A stretch of 64,000 nt of DNA from an uncultured Ulvibacter sp. (GCA_938041335.1 CALIAF010000013.1:1-64000), one strand, 5' to 3'; numbered from the stretch's first letter, positions 38,925-48,738 are shown. Notes: a model not told the origin generated them from the letters alone. A program made the numbers and translations.

Positions 38925-40055
38925 ATGGGCATATTTGACAAAATTAAAGAAAAACTAAGTCACGAATTTATAGACATCATTGAGTGGCTAGACTACTCAG
39001 ATGATACCATTGTACATAGATTTGAGCGCTACCAGAACGAAATAAAAAATAATGCGCAGCTAGTTGTACGTGAAGGACAAACGGCAGTGTTTATCAACGA
39101 AGGGCAATTAGCAGATGTTTTTACAGCAGGAACGTATACACTTAACACACAAAATTTACCAATACTTACCACACTTAAAGGATGGAAATACGGTTTTGAT
39201 AGTCCATTTAAAGCAGAAGTGTATTTTGTAAACACACACTTATTTACAGACGAAAAATGGGGGACTAAAAACCCAATTACCCTTAATGATGACCGTTTTG
39301 GTCTTGTAGAAATTCGTGCCTTTGGTACCTATGCATTTAAAATTAGTGATGCAGGTAAGTTTGTGGTAGAGATAGTAGGGACAGATAATAATTTTACCAA
39401 TTTTGAAATTAATGAGCACTTAAAAAGCCTCATTGCAACTCGCTTTACAGATACAGTAGGTGAAGCCAACTTGCCAATAGAGTTATACGCGGCAAATACA
39501 ACTGAGCTTTCAGAAACGTGTCAAGAGGTAATGCAGCCAGAGTTTCAGAGTGTTGGTATTTCATTAGAGAAATTTTACATCGAGAATGTGTCGATGCCAG
39601 AAGATCTTAAAAAGGAGATTTTTGAGTACAGCCGTATTGATAAATTAGACCTTGACAAATTAACAAAATTTAAAACGGCAAAAGCTATCGAAGCAGCGGC
39701 CTTAAATGAAGGAGGAACTGCAGGAGCAGGAATGGGAATGGGAATGGGCTTTGTACTCGCACAACAAATGGGCGGGATGATGTCACCACAAATGGGAGGA
39801 CAAGCAGCCACTGCACCACAAGCAGGAATGATGCCACCACCTATGCCACAGGCAGTTCAATATTTTTATGCGGCAAACGGAGCGCAAGCAGGACCGGTAG
39901 GCATGGAGCAATTAAGAGCCTTATTTGCAAACAGAACTATTAATAAAGACTCACTTGTCTGGAAACAAGGGATGGACAACTGGGCGGCACTAAATAGTGT
40001 AGAAGAGTTAAAACCATTTTTAGGTGGAAATACACCACCACCTTTACCAGCTTAA
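38925..40055 (+). CDS. SPFH domain (YdjI/virion-core-like) protein with C-terminal GYF_2 domain
   Basis: 376 aa; WLDYSDDTIVHRFERYQNEIKNNAQLVVREGQTAVFINEGQ; Gly/Met/Gln/Pro linker; C-terminal QYFYAANGAQAGPVGMEQLRALFANRTINKDSLVWKQGMDNWAAL. Confidence 0.88.
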   Translation: MGIFDKIKEKLSHEFIDIIEWLDYSDDTIVHRFERYQNEIKNNAQLVVREGQTAVFINEGQLADVFTAGTYTLNTQNLPILTTLKGWKYGFDSPFKAEVYFVNTHLFTDEKWGTKNPITLNDDRFGLVEIRAFGTYAFKISDAGKFVVEIVGTDNNFTNFEINEHLKSLIATRFTDTVGEANLPIELYAANTTELSETCQEVMQPEFQSVGISLEKFYIENVSMPEDLKKEIFEYSRIDKLDLDKLTKFKTAKAIEAAALNEGGTAGAGMGMGMGFVLAQQMGGMMSPQMGGQAATAPQAGMMPPPMPQAVQYFYAANGAQAGPVGMEQLRALFANRTINKDSLVWKQGMDNWAALNSVEELKPFLGGNTPPPLPA

Positions 40056-40085
40056 TAAAAACACCATTATTTTTTTTAGAAGCTA

Positions 40086-40154
40086 GTCACCCTGAGCCTG
40101 TCGAAGGGCAATTACTAAACCATTTAGATTGTCTTCGACTGCGCTCAGACTGAC
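40086..40154. repeat. REP-like imperfect inverted repeat
   Basis: GTCACCCTGAGCCTGTCGAAGGGC and the inverse arm GTCTTCGACTGCGCTCAGACTGAC, roughly 22-nt spacer. Confidence 0.8.
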
Positions 40155-40181
40155 ATTAATATAGATTGTACCAATAGCACA

Positions 40182-41276
40182 ATGCACCCCACTCCAGAAC
40201 AAACATCCGAACTCAAGAAATCCTGCGTCAATTGCGGTGCAGAGCTTTTATATGCTCCTGGGACAAAAGAGATGCAATGTGGGTATTGCAGTTATAAACA
40301 AGATATTCCGCCAGCGATTGATGGCTTTGAAGAATTAGAACTTAAACCTTATCTAGAACAATTAGGAGGCCAATCGCATAGTGAACAAATTACTATGTTA
40401 CATTGTAAAAACTGTGGTGCTAATCAACATGTAGAAGAAAATTACAAATCACTGCACTGTGTCTATTGCAGTATGCCTCTTATTATTGAAGATGCGTATA
40501 AGGATGATTGGATTTTACCAGGTGCTGTGCTGCCTTTTCAATTTGATCAAAAGAAAGCACACGCGATCTTTAAAAAATGGGTGAGTGGTTTATGGTGGGC
40601 ACCTAATAATTTACAGAAAGCAGCGATAGATCCACAACACACAAAAGGATTGTATTCTCCCTTCTGGACCTTTGATGCGCAGTTAAAATCTAATTATACA
40701 GGACAAAGAGGGGAATATTATTATGTAACTAAAACCGTAGGTTCTGGAAAAAATAAAAGAACAGTACAAGAACGCCGCACGAGATGGTATGCTGCAAGCG
40801 GTACTGTAAATGGTTTTGTAGATGATACACTCATAAAAGCATCTAAGCAAAAGAAAGCAGTGATCCCAACTGCGGTTGCAAACTGGAATTTAAAACAATT
40901 AGAGACTTTTCAAACGGGCTTTCTTGCGGGCTTTGTCACTGAAAAATATACCATACCACTTTTAGATGGTCACTTGTCTGCAAAAGATGAGGCAAATAAC
41001 ATCGCACGACGATGGATTCATACAGATATTGGCGGTGATACCCAGCGGATAGATCGCATGGATATGACGCTTACCGAAGAAACTTTCAAGCATGTTCTTC
41101 TTCCTATTTTTATAAGCGCCTATAGGTTTAACGGCAAACGATACAACTTTTTCGTTAACGGGCAGACGGGTGCTATTTCTGGTGAAAGACCTTATTCGTT
41201 CTGGAAAATATTTTTATTTATATTGATGTGTCTTGCGATAATTGCAATCATCGTTATACTAGCAAACTACCAATGA
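40182..41276 (+). CDS. Double zinc-ribbon (TFIIB-type-like) membrane protein
   Basis: 364 aa; CVNCGAELLYAPGTKEMQCGYC and CKNCGANQHVEENYKSLHCVYC; C-terminal TM FLFILMCLAIIAIIVILANY. Confidence 0.82.
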   Translation: MHPTPEQTSELKKSCVNCGAELLYAPGTKEMQCGYCSYKQDIPPAIDGFEELELKPYLEQLGGQSHSEQITMLHCKNCGANQHVEENYKSLHCVYCSMPLIIEDAYKDDWILPGAVLPFQFDQKKAHAIFKKWVSGLWWAPNNLQKAAIDPQHTKGLYSPFWTFDAQLKSNYTGQRGEYYYVTKTVGSGKNKRTVQERRTRWYAASGTVNGFVDDTLIKASKQKKAVIPTAVANWNLKQLETFQTGFLAGFVTEKYTIPLLDGHLSAKDEANNIARRWIHTDIGGDTQRIDRMDMTLTEETFKHVLLPIFISAYRFNGKRYNFFVNGQTGAISGERPYSFWKIFLFILMCLAIIAIIVILANYQ

Positions 41277-41998
41277 GAACGTTCGTTGTAGGAGATATCC
41301 ATGGAGGGCTAAAAGGCTTAGAACAAGTGCTCGAACGCACTCCATATACAAAAAATGACCTTTTTATTTTTCTTGGAGATTATGTAGATGGCTGGAGTGA
41401 ATCTGCACTAGTAGTTTCTTTTCTTCAGAAATTTTCTGACAATTATAAATGTATCTTTTTAAGAGGTAATCACGACGAGTTGCTTACAGACTATTTAGAA
41501 TCTGGAATAGCAAACCCAATGTGGTTAAAACATGGAGGAGTTTCTGGTAAGAAAAGCTTTGATGCGCTAGACGATAACGAAAGGCAACACCATCTATTGT
41601 TTCTTCGGAATTTAGAGAATTATTATATTGACAAGAAAAACCGTCTTTATTGTCATGCAGGTTTTACAAATCCTTTTGGGCCAGATCACGAGTATTATGC
41701 AAATACCGTGTATTGGGATAGAACATTATGGGAAATGGTCTGTAGTTTAGATCCTAATTTATCGCCGAAAGATTCAAAATATCCTAGAAGGCTTACAAAT
41801 TTTAAAGAAATTTATATTGGTCACACACCCACAACAAAAATAGGAAAGACGGATCCTACAAATTTTGCAAATGTCTGGAATATAGATACGGGGGCAGCTT
41901 TTAAAGGGCCATTAACTATTATTGATGTTGACACTAAAGCATACTGGCAAAGTGACCCCGTTATGGAATTATATCCCAATGAAAAAGGAAGAAATTAA
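41273..41998 (+). CDS. Serine/threonine-phosphatase-type metallophosphoesterase
   Basis: GDIHGG, GDYVDGW, RGNHDE, HAGF motifs; ATGA overlap with the upstream stop codon. Confidence 0.93.
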   Translation: MRTFVVGDIHGGLKGLEQVLERTPYTKNDLFIFLGDYVDGWSESALVVSFLQKFSDNYKCIFLRGNHDELLTDYLESGIANPMWLKHGGVSGKKSFDALDDNERQHHLLFLRNLENYYIDKKNRLYCHAGFTNPFGPDHEYYANTVYWDRTLWEMVCSLDPNLSPKDSKYPRRLTNFKEIYIGHTPTTKIGKTDPTNFANVWNIDTGAAFKGPLTIIDVDTKAYWQSDPVMELYPNEKGRN

Positions 41999-42000
41999 TA

Positions 42001-42432
42001 ATGAAGGACAAAATCTATAAATCAAAATTTGGGTGGGGTGTATTTTTATTTTTGTCCTGCTTATTTATGTTTACTTCTTGGATGAGTTATCAACCCGAAA
42101 GAGGGATATTGGAGAGTTTTGCGATGCTTCTGGTTCCAATAGTGGTATTGGGTTCGTTTACTGCAATATCTTTAGCCACCAAGTACACGCTTTCTGCAAC
42201 AGAATTGCACATTAAATGTTTGCCTTTCTATAATAAGAAAATCGCAATTGACAGTATTAATAAAGTAACGGTATCCCGAAACTTAATTTCATCTCCTGCA
42301 CCAAGTTTAGATAGAATTGAGGTTTATTTTAACAAGTATGAAAGCCTTGTCATTTCGCCAAAAAACAAATTTCAGTTTATGGATGATTTGAAAAAAATTA
42401 ATCCATCTATTATCATTGTGAAGCAGCAGTAA
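42001..42432 (+). CDS. Membrane protein with bacterial PH-like domain
   Basis: 143 aa; two TM segments followed by KYTLSATELHIKCLPFYNKKIAIDSINKVTVSRN PH-like pattern. Confidence 0.7.
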   Translation: MKDKIYKSKFGWGVFLFLSCLFMFTSWMSYQPERGILESFAMLLVPIVVLGSFTAISLATKYTLSATELHIKCLPFYNKKIAIDSINKVTVSRNLISSPAPSLDRIEVYFNKYESLVISPKNKFQFMDDLKKINPSIIIVKQQ

Positions 42433-42444
42433 CATTTTCGCATA

Positions 42445-42490
42445 AAAAAAGCGCCTACACATCTTTATAAAAGATATAGTAGGCACTTTT
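42445..42490. terminator. Nested hairpin terminator between convergent genes
   Basis: GCGCCTAC/GTAGGCAC outer arms with A/T flanks; inner ATCTTT-TATA-AAAGAT. Confidence 0.7.
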
Positions 42491-42509
42491 AACTAGTTGT
42501 TATCTGGTT

Positions 42510-43079
42510 TTAGGCTTTTCCGTAGTCATTTTCATCTTGCCACTTTTTAAGAGCATCCCATTTTCCTTCAGCTGCTAGTCCAGACTGCATAGGCCAAGTG
42601 CCAGGGTTGTGTACTCTATAGCGCTCTCCTTTCGTGTCTAGATGTGATTGTAAGGTGGACACCGCGGTGTTTGCAAGATCTGACCAGGTATGAATACCGT
42701 TATCATTAAATAGCTCTGCTATTTTAGGACCAATACCCTCTACAATTTTAAGATCGTTTTCTTTTATTGTCTTGCCAAACGCTGCTTTTGCCGCTCCTGC
42801 ATTAAATGCGACTCCAGTTGAAACACTTTTTGCACTTGCATTACCAGCCACAAATCCTGCAGCCGCACCGGTTGCACCAGCTCCAAATGAAGCACTACTT
42901 CCTGAAGACTTTGATGCTCTACAAGCAGCTAAGTCTTTTTCTAACTGTGCATTTTTATTACGCCAGAAATCAACATCTGTGCTATCGTTATTATTATTTG
43001 AGGTTAATCTTCCTAGAAGATAACCAAGTATTGCTGAAATTAGCCCTACTAGTAATGGAATTAAGATACACCAGTTCAT
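42510..43079 (-). CDS. Membrane-anchored protein with C-terminal helix-hairpin-helix domain
   Basis: N-terminal TM WCILIPLLVGLISAILGYLLG; Ala/Gly linker; NDLKIVEGIGPKIAELFNDNGIHTWSDLANT HhH motif. Confidence 0.8.
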   Translation of the reverse strand: MNWCILIPLLVGLISAILGYLLGRLTSNNNNDSTDVDFWRNKNAQLEKDLAACRASKSSGSSASFGAGATGAAAGFVAGNASAKSVSTGVAFNAGAAKAAFGKTIKENDLKIVEGIGPKIAELFNDNGIHTWSDLANTAVSTLQSHLDTKGERYRVHNPGTWPMQSGLAAEGKWDALKKWQDENDYGKA

Positions 43080-43099
43080 ATTTTATATTTTTAATGTGA

Positions 43100-44062
43100 T
43101 TAGTTTAAAGTTACTTCGGTTCTTCTATTTTTACTGCGACCTTCTTCTGTAGCGTTGGTGGCTATTGGGTTTTTAGGCCCTTGAGAAGTAGATACAATTT
43201 TTGCTTCGGAAATACCATTTGTAATAAAGTATCGCTTTGCAAAGTCAGCTCGCTCTTGCCCTAGTCTCATATTTGTAGTAGCATCACCTGTATTGTCTGT
43301 ATGTCCAGTGATTCTAAGTCTAGCGTCTGGATTTTTATCCAGGTACTTAGCTAGGTTTGCAATTTTTGTGCGCTGTTCTGGGCTTAAATTAATACTTGCT
43401 TCTGCTGTATCAAAGTAGATCACAAGTGGCGCAGCCATGAGTGATTTTTTCAATGCCAACATGTCTTCAGCATCTTTTTTTGCAGAATCTTCAGTTCTAG
43501 TATCCATCCCGAAGTTTATTGGGCCTAAATATATGCCATTGTTAAGTGACATCCCATCGTTAAGTAATCCACTAGTATTTAACGTTTCAGAAGAGATCCC
43601 TCTTGACGTAAAATAGTTTTTAACGGCATTTGCTCTTGCTAAACCTAAATTAGGGTATGCAGAGTTATTTTCCTCTTGTGAAGAATATAATCCCGTGATG
43701 GTGACATTCTTGTTAGGGTTTCCATTTAGATAGGTGCTTAATCTATCAATACCGCCATTAAGTGCGGCAGAAATAGGTGTTATTAGCGCATATTCTGATG
43801 CATTAAAGTTGAAATTATCGGTATTCTCAAAAGAGAAATCGCCGTTAGCATCAATAAGTGAAAACTTGTTTCCTAATACATTTGTATTAGATGGGGAATC
43901 TTGAGCATTAAGGTCATTTTCATCAGTATTCATTACTTTTTCTGTGTCTGCATTTGCAGCCCCGTTACAACATTCAAAGTCGCAACCGTGTTTCCAAAAA
44001 AAGTAAGTACCAATTAAAATGGTAAGAAAAATGCCCAACAGATAGAGTGCTTTTTTACTCAT
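43100..44062 (-). CDS. OmpA family protein with duplicated OmpA-like region
   Basis: N-terminal TM; VIYFDTAEASINLSPEQRTKIANLAKYLDKNPDARLRITGHTDNTGDATTNMRLGQERA; upstream degenerate copy. Confidence 0.9.
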   Translation of the reverse strand: MSKKALYLLGIFLTILIGTYFFWKHGCDFECCNGAANADTEKVMNTDENDLNAQDSPSNTNVLGNKFSLIDANGDFSFENTDNFNFNASEYALITPISAALNGGIDRLSTYLNGNPNKNVTITGLYSSQEENNSAYPNLGLARANAVKNYFTSRGISSETLNTSGLLNDGMSLNNGIYLGPINFGMDTRTEDSAKKDAEDMLALKKSLMAAPLVIYFDTAEASINLSPEQRTKIANLAKYLDKNPDARLRITGHTDNTGDATTNMRLGQERADFAKRYFITNGISEAKIVSTSQGPKNPIATNATEEGRSKNRRTEVTLN

Positions 44063-44227
44063 GGGTTGGTTTTTAAGGTTAATATTTTTCTAATATAAGT
44101 AAATATCACACATAAAAAACGTGTTAAGCACTGAAATATAGGTGATTGGCGATATTATTCGATGTTAGCTCTATTTACAACGATTAAATACAATTGGGTG
44201 CCTCTTTACAAGGTTAAGAAAACCGAA

Positions 44228-45847
44228 CTATCTAATTATGATAGACTTACTGTAAAACTGTCCGCCGGTACTTATTCTATAGATATATTGACCATAACTG
44301 AGGCGGTTGTTAATTTTAGATTTAACATCAATACTATGCTTGCCAGCAAATAGAATCTCATTTGCAAGTACGCCTATTTCTTTACCTAATATATCATACA
44401 ATCTAATATCTACATTTGCCGTAACAGGCATTGTAATCTCGATACTGGTTTGTGAACCATTGTAAATAGGAACATGTCTTAGACGAGATTCGTAATCAAA
44501 CTCTGAAATTCCTAATGCATTACAATTAAAACCTAAATCAAGATTTTCATATTGTTGATTTAATAAGATACCATCTACGATGGATGGATCTAAACAAAAC
44601 CAATCTGTAAGAACTGTCGCGTAAACATCTCTAAAATCTGTAGAAGGTATTAGGTTGTCATTATTATCCCACTCTGTAATATCGGGATGTTCACCTACAA
44701 AACCATTGCCTTGTAGGCCACTTCCAAAAAGAAGTACTGGCGATGCTGCTCCGTGATCGGTTCCATTAGAACCATTTTCATATGGTCTACGACCAAATTC
44801 TGAAATGGTCATTGACAAGACTTCATTATCCATTTCTGTGGCAGCTAAATCATCATAAAAGTTTTTCATACTTCTAGAAATATCCTGTAACAATACTTGA
44901 TGATCATTTGCTTGATTCGCATGATTATCAAATCCATCTAATGTAACCATATACACCTTAGTCCCTAAGCCACCTTTTATCATTCTTGCTACAATAGAAA
45001 GCTGATCTGCAAGACGGCCATTACCATAATCTACACTGTTATCTGCGGCTAAATACGCTTCATTAATTACTTGAGAATACAAGAAGGTTGTATTTGCAGT
45101 AGATCTCATGAATAAAAGCTTGTCACCATACACACAATCTGGAATATCGAGTACATCGTGTAAAGTTCCATTTTCTGCTACGTTTGCTAATTGTTCTGGG
45201 TTTGCTACTGAGAATGCATAATTATTATCTGTACCTTCAAAAATAAGATTTCCTATACTTCCTATTTGCACAGCCGGCGGAACGTCAGGTGGGCTAATCA
45301 AATAATCAGGGTATAAGTCTTCAAAATAACGGCCCCACCATCCTGTTGGTTCAAATCCATTAGGTTGCGCAGATGCCCAGATATCTGAGGAGGTGAAGTG
45401 TGATAAGTTTTGATTGTTATAGCCAACACCGTGAACTACTTTCATTTTTCCGTCACCCCATAAAGACTCGATATCTGACATATAGCTAGGTACCCCAAAA
45501 TCTGCATTGAGATTTAAAAGACTGGATTCGTTGTGCCGTATTGTAGGCCGTAAATTTGCATAATTATCGTAATCATAGATTGGTACTATAGTATTTAATC
45601 CATCATTACCTCCTTTAAGCCTAATGATAACTAAAATGTTATCATTCTCTGCATTTGCAAGAGCTACAGAAAGAGGTGAAGGTTGAGAAGCGGATACCGC
45701 CGCGTGGCCAACCATAATACTACCTGCACCAGCAAGACCTAAAGCCTGTATAAAAGATCTTCTGTTCCAGGTGGCGTGCTCTTTTTCATGAGCTTCTTTA
45801 TTCTGATTAGTCCCTAGTTTGTGGTTTTTATGATCGTGCGTACACAT
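44228..45847 (-). CDS. DUF1501 protein with Tat-like N-terminus and T9SS C-terminal domain
   Basis: 539 aa; NRRSFIQALGLAGAGSIMVGHAAVSA; LVIIRLKGGNDGLNTIVPI-type DUF1501 start; C-terminus VDIRLYDILGKEIGVLANEILFAGKHSIDV...YGQYIYRISTGGQFYSKSIIIR. Confidence 0.9.
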   Translation of the reverse strand: MCTHDHKNHKLGTNQNKEAHEKEHATWNRRSFIQALGLAGAGSIMVGHAAVSASQPSPLSVALANAENDNILVIIRLKGGNDGLNTIVPIYDYDNYANLRPTIRHNESSLLNLNADFGVPSYMSDIESLWGDGKMKVVHGVGYNNQNLSHFTSSDIWASAQPNGFEPTGWWGRYFEDLYPDYLISPPDVPPAVQIGSIGNLIFEGTDNNYAFSVANPEQLANVAENGTLHDVLDIPDCVYGDKLLFMRSTANTTFLYSQVINEAYLAADNSVDYGNGRLADQLSIVARMIKGGLGTKVYMVTLDGFDNHANQANDHQVLLQDISRSMKNFYDDLAATEMDNEVLSMTISEFGRRPYENGSNGTDHGAASPVLLFGSGLQGNGFVGEHPDITEWDNNDNLIPSTDFRDVYATVLTDWFCLDPSIVDGILLNQQYENLDLGFNCNALGISEFDYESRLRHVPIYNGSQTSIEITMPVTANVDIRLYDILGKEIGVLANEILFAGKHSIDVKSKINNRLSYGQYIYRISTGGQFYSKSIIIR

Positions 45848-45854
45848 AGCTTTT

Positions 45855-47330
45855 TTATTTTAATTGAAATTCGGGGATTCTAAAAATATGTCTTAATAAG
45901 AGCGCTACTTGATCTGGTGCTGATGACCAGCTCAAGTTCCAAGTCATATCGTCATAGTAGTTTTGCGGTACATCTGCTTTAAAAACCACGGTGGCAGTTT
46001 CATAATCCATTTCTGTATACAAATTTTTAGGGACAAAATAATCAACTAATGTCCTTGCTATAAAGGCAGGGTCAATGCTATCGTTAGTGAGTTCACGTGC
46101 TAGATCTACAAAGGTGTATTGTAGTTCTTGACCAAATAAATAATTAATGTATAAATCGAGCAGTTGCCATCTACCGGTAAGTGTAGAACTATTAATCCAG
46201 GTTTCGTCTCGTTGCCATCCAGAGACATCTGGAGGGTCTAAGATTTCCTGTCCCATTAATCCAGCATAGTATAAAAAGGCGTCCACAATCTCATCATTAT
46301 AAAAGAACCCAGAATCTTTAACAAGGCCAATGATAAGGTCTAATGGGCTTTTAATTATAACCCCTCTAGCTCTATCATCAAAAAAGTGTTCGCTTTTAAG
46401 TAGTTGTCTTAATACTGGAGCAAGATCAAAGTTATTATCTATAAATACTTGCGATAATGGATCAATTATGTTTGCAATAATCACATCATCTATTGCTGGA
46501 CTTACAAAAAACTGATAGAGCTTTGTGATAATAGTATTTGCTATTTGTTCTCCTCTTTGTTCAAAGAGAATATTGATAACATCGTCATAACCCCAGGCAC
46601 CTTCTTGACCAAAAATGGTTTTTATACCGTCATCGTGGGTACTCGCATCAAAATAGATTTGTGCTCCCGTTGTTTCCCAGTGGTTGTATCCTGTTAATGC
46701 TCTGGCTGTTTCTGTAATGTCTTCTTGGGTATATCCGTTTCCTTCGCCAAGTGTAAATAACTCATATAACTCGCGGGCATAATTTTCGTTGGGACTATTT
46801 TCAGTGTTTTGAAAACCATTTAAATAGATGAGCATGGTGTTGTTAATTCCTATTTCTCGAACAAAATCTTTAAAATTTCCGAGGGAATGTGTTTGCATCA
46901 AATCATAATACTGAAAAAGATATGGAGCATAAAAATAACTCTCCAGCTCTGTCACAAAATGGTTAGACCAGAAAAACGCAAGGCGCGCTTTAAATCCATC
47001 TGTATAGAGACTGTTTCCTATAGCAAGACGATAGTTAACAATAAATTCATTGTTTTGAGTTTCATAATCTGTATAATCATCAAAATCCCAGTTGGCCCAT
47101 GGTGGGGTGGGTAAATTGTCCTGAACTAGTGCGTTATCTATTAGGCTGTCTATAAAATCGCCTGGAGTTGAGTTAAGGGCATCATCAAGGTTCATTTGAG
47201 AGGTGCCAAAGTCCAGACGTTTAAAGATGTGTTTCACTTTATCAATATTCCAGGGGTTTTCTGCAGATGGTACAAATGCATCTAGGGTGGCAGTATTGCA
47301 AGATGGCGGAGTGAGAATTTCCATAATCAA
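45855..47330 (-). CDS. DUF1800 family protein
   Basis: 491 aa; HIFKRLDFGTSQMNLDDAL, MLIYLNGFQNTENSPNENYARELYELFTLGEGNGYTQEDITETARALTGY. Confidence 0.93.
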   Translation of the reverse strand: MIMEILTPPSCNTATLDAFVPSAENPWNIDKVKHIFKRLDFGTSQMNLDDALNSTPGDFIDSLIDNALVQDNLPTPPWANWDFDDYTDYETQNNEFIVNYRLAIGNSLYTDGFKARLAFFWSNHFVTELESYFYAPYLFQYYDLMQTHSLGNFKDFVREIGINNTMLIYLNGFQNTENSPNENYARELYELFTLGEGNGYTQEDITETARALTGYNHWETTGAQIYFDASTHDDGIKTIFGQEGAWGYDDVINILFEQRGEQIANTIITKLYQFFVSPAIDDVIIANIIDPLSQVFIDNNFDLAPVLRQLLKSEHFFDDRARGVIIKSPLDLIIGLVKDSGFFYNDEIVDAFLYYAGLMGQEILDPPDVSGWQRDETWINSSTLTGRWQLLDLYINYLFGQELQYTFVDLARELTNDSIDPAFIARTLVDYFVPKNLYTEMDYETATVVFKADVPQNYYDDMTWNLSWSSAPDQVALLLRHIFRIPEFQLK

Positions 47331-47439
47331 ATATGATTTTATATTAAAAGTACTGAATTATAGTGTTTTAACGTAAATAGTATTCTCTTTTAACATTTTG
47401 AAAATAAATTTAGTACTTTTCAGATAAACAATTAGTAGT

Positions 47440-48354
47440 ATGATTTTTTCAAAATCACTTAAAAAAGGTGATACCATTGCTATAATTTCTACGGCTAGAA
47501 AAATAACTAAAGAGGAGCTCGCACCCGCAATAGCAATTATAGCCTCTTGGGGGCTAGCGGTACGACTTGGTAAAAGTATAGGAGCTGAAAGTCATCAATT
47601 TGCGGGTAATGACAATCATCGTGCAACAGATTTGCAACAAGCCATGGACGATGATTCTATAGCTGCTATCTGGTGCGCTCGTGGGGGCTACGGAACGGCT
47701 AGAATTATAGACATGCTTGATTTTACTGCATTTAAACAACACCCAAAATGGCTTATAGGTTATAGCGATGTCACGGTAATACATAATCATCTTTGTCATC
47801 TTGGTATTGCTTCAATCCATGGGCAAATGTGTCTAGAGTTGGACAAACGATCACAGGCTTCGAGGGATACGATTAAAGGGATTCTCTTCGGAAATTTTAA
47901 TGACATCTCCCATAGCGCAACTACAGAACATTTCCGAAGAAATGGAGAAGGAACTGGAACACTAATTGGAGGTAACTTATCGGTATTGTATTCCATCTTG
48001 GGAAGTCCTTCTCAAGTTGATTTTGCTGGAAAAATTCTTTTTATTGAAGATCTTGATGAGATGTTGTACCATATAGATAGAATGATGCAAAATCTAAAGC
48101 GAAGCGGCATATTAGCAAAGCTTTCTGGATTAATTGTAGGAGGAATGAATGATATGAGAGATAATACCATCCCTTTTGGAAAAACCCCAAATGAAATTAT
48201 TGCTGATGCAGTTAAAGACTACAATTATCCAGTCTCTTATAATTTTCCGGCGGGACATATTTATGATAATCGCGCTTTAATTATGGGAGCAAAAGTGTCA
48301 TTAACTGTTAGTGATAAGGTGTGCGAACTCAAATATGAAACAAATAATAAATAG
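47440..48354 (+). CDS. LD-carboxypeptidase (MccF/LdcA family, S66)
   Basis: 304 aa; WCARGGYGTARIIDMLDF, LIGYSDVTVIHNHL, GGNLSVLYSILGS. Confidence 0.95.
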   Translation: MIFSKSLKKGDTIAIISTARKITKEELAPAIAIIASWGLAVRLGKSIGAESHQFAGNDNHRATDLQQAMDDDSIAAIWCARGGYGTARIIDMLDFTAFKQHPKWLIGYSDVTVIHNHLCHLGIASIHGQMCLELDKRSQASRDTIKGILFGNFNDISHSATTEHFRRNGEGTGTLIGGNLSVLYSILGSPSQVDFAGKILFIEDLDEMLYHIDRMMQNLKRSGILAKLSGLIVGGMNDMRDNTIPFGKTPNEIIADAVKDYNYPVSYNFPAGHIYDNRALIMGAKVSLTVSDKVCELKYETNNK

Positions 48355-48378
48355 TAGCTTTAAAAGCAGAGTCAAACT

Positions 48379-48738
48379 ATGGCAGAACATAACGATTTAG
48401 GTGAATGGGGTGAGGAGTTTGCAGCAATGCACTTGCTTAAAAATAGCTACGAGATTTTAGAACGCAATTGGAGATTCCAGAAAGCCGAAATAGATATTAT
48501 TGCTAAAAAAAATAACGAAATTATTATTGTTGAAGTAAAGACCAGGAACAGTGATTACTTTGGGGATCCTCAAGATTTTGTGACTGCGGGTAAAATAAAA
48601 CTACTTACCAAAGCGGCAAATGAATATTTAGTGTCAAATGAAATTTCATTAGAAGCTCGTTTTGATATTATTGCGATTCTTAAAAATAAAACCACAGAAA
48701 AACTCGAGCATTTTGAGAATGCTTTTTATCATTTTTAA
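48379..48738 (+). CDS. YraN/UPF0102 family nuclease-like protein
   Basis: 119 aa; GEWGEEFAAMHLLKNSYEILERNWRFQKAEIDIIAKKNNEIIIVEVKTR. Confidence 0.95.
   Translation: MAEHNDLGEWGEEFAAMHLLKNSYEILERNWRFQKAEIDIIAKKNNEIIIVEVKTRNSDYFGDPQDFVTAGKIKLLTKAANEYLVSNEISLEARFDIIAILKNKTTEKLEHFENAFYHF

Noticed and set aside
39710-39850. Gly/Met/Gln/Pro repeats in the SPFH gene as a DNA repeat element
   Set aside because: In-frame low-complexity protein linker between SPFH and GYF_2 domains, as expected for this architecture
42806-43099. Plus-strand 97-aa ORF rich in H/Q/L antisense to the HhH protein
   Set aside because: Composition reflects the complement of the Ala/Gly-rich linker; not a plausible protein
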